8,198 bases of DNA, taken from the NCBI GenBank assembly GCA_963631415.1, contig CAVGQS010000115.1:1-8198 (forward strand), in the 5' to 3' direction. Below are positions 7,301 through 8,198 of this stretch, one piece after another. How positions within the stretch are numbered: position 1 is the first letter of the stretch; each line of letters opens with the position of its first letter. Source of the DNA: UBA6382 sp963631415 (GTDB lineage: Bacteria > Bacteroidota > Bacteroidia > Bacteroidales > Bacteroidaceae). Both the position numbers and the translations under genes were made by a program. Below the pieces are notes generated by a model. It was not told where the DNA came from. It was given only the letters and a program-made list of their open reading frames with translations, and made no database searches.

Positions 7301-7882
7301 GTCAACATCCTCGTGCTCGACACCGAGGTATACTCCAACACTGGCGGTCAGGCATCCAAGGCCACTCCTATCGGCGCCATCGCTCAGTTTGCCGCCAACG
7401 GCAAGCGCGTGACCAAGAAAGATCTCGGACTCATGCAGGCAACCTACGGCTACGTCTATGTGGCACAGGTTTGTATGGGTGCCGACCAGGCTCAGTGCCT
7501 CAAGGCTATCCGCGAGGCAGAGGCCTATCCCGGACCTTCACTCGTCATCGCCTACGCTCCGTGTATCAACCACGGCCTCAAGGCCAAAGGCGGCATGGGC
7601 AAGAGCCAGGCAGAAGAGGCCAAGGCTGTAGAATGCGGCTACTGGCACCTGTGGCGCTACAACCCCGCACTCGCTGAGCAGGGCAAGAACCCCTTCACCC
7701 TTGACTCCAAAGAGCCGCAGTGGGATAAGTTCCAGGCATACCTCGACGGTGAGGTGCGCTTCCTCTCTCTGAAGAAGTCCTTCCCCGACGAAGCCCAGGA
7801 GCTCTACGACGCCACACAGGCTGCCGCCCTCAAGCGCTACAAGAGCTACATTCGCAAGACCAAAGAAGACTGGAGCGAATAA
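4319..7882 (+). CDS. nifJ: Pyruvate:ferredoxin (flavodoxin) oxidoreductase, single-chain
   Basis: The enzyme oxidatively decarboxylates pyruvate with CoA to acetyl-CoA and CO2, passing two electrons to ferredoxin or flavodoxin. It is the main anaerobic pyruvate step in Bacteroidales and acts in the cytosol as a homodimer. At 1187 residues it is full length and all cofactor sites are present. The N-terminal thiamine-diphosphate domain has YPITPSSPMAE (30-40, Thr33), QSEGGA (64-69, Glu66) and SARTLATHS (114-122, Arg116). Domain II covers roughly 260-400. The gamma-type domain runs from about 418 to 610. The ferredoxin-like domain has two 4Fe-4S sets: Cys690/693/696/700 and Cys745/748/751/755. 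The C-terminal thiamine-diphosphate domain has GDGASYDIGYGG (973-984) and YSNTGG (1005-1010, Asn1007). Cys819, Cys822, Cys847 and Cys1082 should hold the proximal cluster. Codon use is rich in preferred C-ending codons, as in a highly expressed gene. The leader is A-rich with no Shine-Dalgarno, usual for this phylum, and I found no convincing -7 element. The gene ends in a strong terminator and appears monocistronic. Confidence 0.97.
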   Translation: MAKEKKFMTCDGNEAAAHIAYMFSEVAAIYPITPSSPMAEHVDEWACKNRKNLFGDTVAVQEMQSEGGAAGAVHGSLQAGALTTTFTASQGLLLMIPNMYKIAGELLPTVFHVSARTLATHSLCIFGDHSDVMACRQTGFAMLCEGSVQEVMDLAAVAHLSAIKGRVPFINFFDGFRTSHEYQKIEVMDQEDLRPLLDTKALSEFRKRALTPEHPEAKGMAENPETFFAHRESCNPYYDAIPEIVEQYMAEVSKICGREYKLFSYYGAKDADRLIILMGSATEAAREAIDYLTAQGEKVGMISVHLYRPFSVKHLLAAVPSTVKKIAVLDRTKEPGANGEPLYLDVKDAFYGQENAPLIVGGRYGLGSCDTTPTMIKSVYDNLNLPEPKNHFTLGIVDDVTYTSLPLEKEMALGGEGIFEAKFFGLGADGTVGANKNSVKIIGDNTDKYCQAYFSYDSKKSGGFTCSHLRFGDTPIRSTYQIKTPNFVACHVQAYLHMYDVLRGLRDGGTFLLNTIWDGDELIKNLPNNVKKYFAEHNINVYYINATKIAQEIGLGNRTNTILQSAFFRITEVIPVDLAVEQMKKFIEKSYGKKGQDVVNMNYSAVDRGGEYKALAVDPAWKQLPADEETKRNEPEFISKIVRPINAQNGDLLPVSAYKGIEDGAWKQGTAAYEKRGVAAFVPVWKADYCSQCNRCAFVCPHAAIRPFVMDETEKAGFAGETIEIKAPAAIKGMQFRMQVDVMDCLGCGNCVDVCLGKKVDGQTVKALEMVPLEGQEAEDANWSYCVDNVKSKQDLLDFAANPRVSQFATPLFEFSGACSGCGETPYVKLVSQLFGDHEMVANATGCSSIYSGSIPSTPYTVNAKGQGPAWANSLFEDFCEFGLGMVLANKKMRNRITDLLKGAIAAEGTPAEYKEAAQAWIDGKDNYEASKAAAEKLVPMIKEAAAHGCSTCQQLEELSHYLTKRSQWIIGGDGASYDIGYGGLDHVLASGEDVNILVLDTEVYSNTGGQASKATPIGAIAQFAANGKRVTKKDLGLMQATYGYVYVAQVCMGADQAQCLKAIREAEAYPGPSLVIAYAPCINHGLKAKGGMGKSQAEEAKAVECGYWHLWRYNPALAEQGKNPFTLDSKEPQWDKFQAYLDGEVRFLSLKKSFPDEAQELYDATQAAALKRYKSYIRKTKEDWSE

Positions 7883-7904
7883 CATATCCTTAACAGGAAA
7901 ACGC

Positions 7905-7944
7905 AAAAAGGCCCCGCAATCATCATGATTGCGGGGCCTTTTTT
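7905..7944 (+). terminator. Rho-independent terminator of nifJ
   Basis: GGCCCCGCAATCA (7910-7922) and TGATTGCGGGGCC (7926-7938) form a perfect 13-bp stem with a TCA loop, followed by six Ts (7939-7944). Five As before the stem (7905-7909) extend the pairing and supply a T-tract on the opposite strand, so it could also stop transcription coming from the right. It begins 22 bp after the nifJ stop codon. Confidence 0.95.
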
Positions 7945-8084
7945 GTATTTATCCGAAAGGAAAATTCTTGGCTTGTCTATTAGATTCATTGCCGTCCGCT
8001 AAAATCCTCTAACATTCGAGCAACCCGAGTCAGCCGAAATCAGAAAACCACAACCCCTGAACACCCGTCCCCCCAAAAGTCCTT

Positions 8085-8141
8085 TTCGTGAAAATTCGCA
8101 CAATTCGTGTACGTCTCATTTCCAGCGCATTACGTTTCGTG
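8085..8141. repeat. Degenerate TTCGTG repeats
   Basis: TTCGTG occurs at 8085-8090, 8104-8109 and 8136-8141, with a one-step variant TTCGCA at 8095-8100. The first three units are spaced by 10 and 9 bases and share an AA/AAAA lead-in. Similar AATTCGTG-type phrases occur in intergenic DNA of Bacteroides and Prevotella, as far as I recall. No function is assigned. Confidence 0.4.
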
Positions 8142-8144
8142 CAC

Positions 8145-8198
8145 ACTTAAGAATTTTTAAGTAGGACTTGAGCGATTGAAAAGTAGGACTTAAAAAAA
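8145..8198. repeat. Tandem 21-22-bp repeat running off the window edge
   Basis: Two consecutive units begin with ACTT (8145 and 8166), end with AAGTAGG (8159-8165 and 8181-8187), and are 21 and 22 bases long. A third starts at 8188 (ACTTAAAAAAA) and is cut by the window end. The 11-mer AAGTAGGACTT therefore occurs twice, at 8159-8169 and 8181-8191, and each copy is itself a small dyad (AAGT, three bases, ACTT). ACTTAA (8145-8150) and TTAAGT (8157-8162) also pair within the first unit. The array may continue to the right. Confidence 0.55.

Larger units (their letters stand above)
7945..8198. other. Non-coding stretch after nifJ
   Basis: I find no credible reading frame, tRNA or rRNA in these 254 bases. 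The sequence is more AT-rich and lower in complexity than the genes. Its visible content is a set of TTCGTG-like units (8085-8141) and a short tandem repeat from 8145 to the window end. The next gene must start beyond the right edge. Confidence 0.6.

Noticed and set aside
3004..7882. ATPase and nifJ as one operon with linked function
   Set aside because: A 130-bp gap with a strong hairpin separates them and their codon use differs. No functional link between these families is known to me.
8131..8138. TACGTTTC as a -7 element for a gene beyond the right edge
   Set aside because: It lacks the final G of TAnnTTTG, has no properly spaced TTTG upstream, and no start codon follows in the window.
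8145..8198. CRISPR array as an explanation of the right-edge repeat
   Set aside because: Units of 21-22 bp repeat directly with no unique spacers of 30 bp or so, and no cas genes are present in the window.

Overview
The window looks like ordinary chromosome of a Bacteroidales bacterium, most likely Prevotella-like. Four observations support this. The start regions lack Shine-Dalgarno sequences and are A-rich. Three good matches to the Bacteroidetes -7 promoter element TAnnTTTG lie just upstream of genes. Several families are typical of this group: an AAA_14/DUF4143 ATPase ending in IPLWMFGFLY, a secreted GHL10 protein and a full-length single-chain NifJ. The species assignment is inference.

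Layout from left to right. (1) Positions 1-119, minus strand: the N-terminus of an exported protein, cut by the window edge and probably an outer-membrane beta-barrel. (2) Positions 120-283: a divergent intergenic region with a near-perfect 13-bp-arm palindrome and -7 elements facing both ways. (3) Positions 284-1783, plus: a secreted GHL10 (DUF187) glycoside-hydrolase-like protein with a C-terminal Fn3-like domain. (4) Positions 1845-2903, minus, convergent with the previous gene: an ATP-grasp-fold protein of unknown substrate. (5) Positions 2904-3003: a second divergent promoter region. (6) Positions 3004-4188, plus: an AAA_14/DUF4143-type ATPase with an intact Walker A but an altered Walker B (DQ instead of DE). 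(7) Positions 4189-4318: an intergenic stretch with a strong 15-bp hairpin. (8) Positions 4319-7882, plus: nifJ, pyruvate:ferredoxin (flavodoxin) oxidoreductase, complete with all cofactor ligands. It ends in a textbook intrinsic terminator at 7905-7944. (9) Positions 7945-8198: non-coding, with degenerate TTCGTG repeats and the start of a 21-22-bp tandem repeat that runs off the right edge.

The genes do not form an obvious operon or a single pathway. NifJ is central anaerobic energy metabolism: it converts pyruvate to acetyl-CoA with reduced ferredoxin or flavodoxin. The GHL10 protein and the truncated exported protein belong to the cell envelope, and their shared divergent promoter region may co-regulate them. 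The ATP-grasp protein and the AAA ATPase are divergently transcribed single genes of unknown role. I see no clear new defence or mobile system. The items most worth a second look are the altered active-site motifs of the AAA protein, the uncharacterised ATP-grasp protein, the two intergenic palindromes and the tandem repeat at the right edge.
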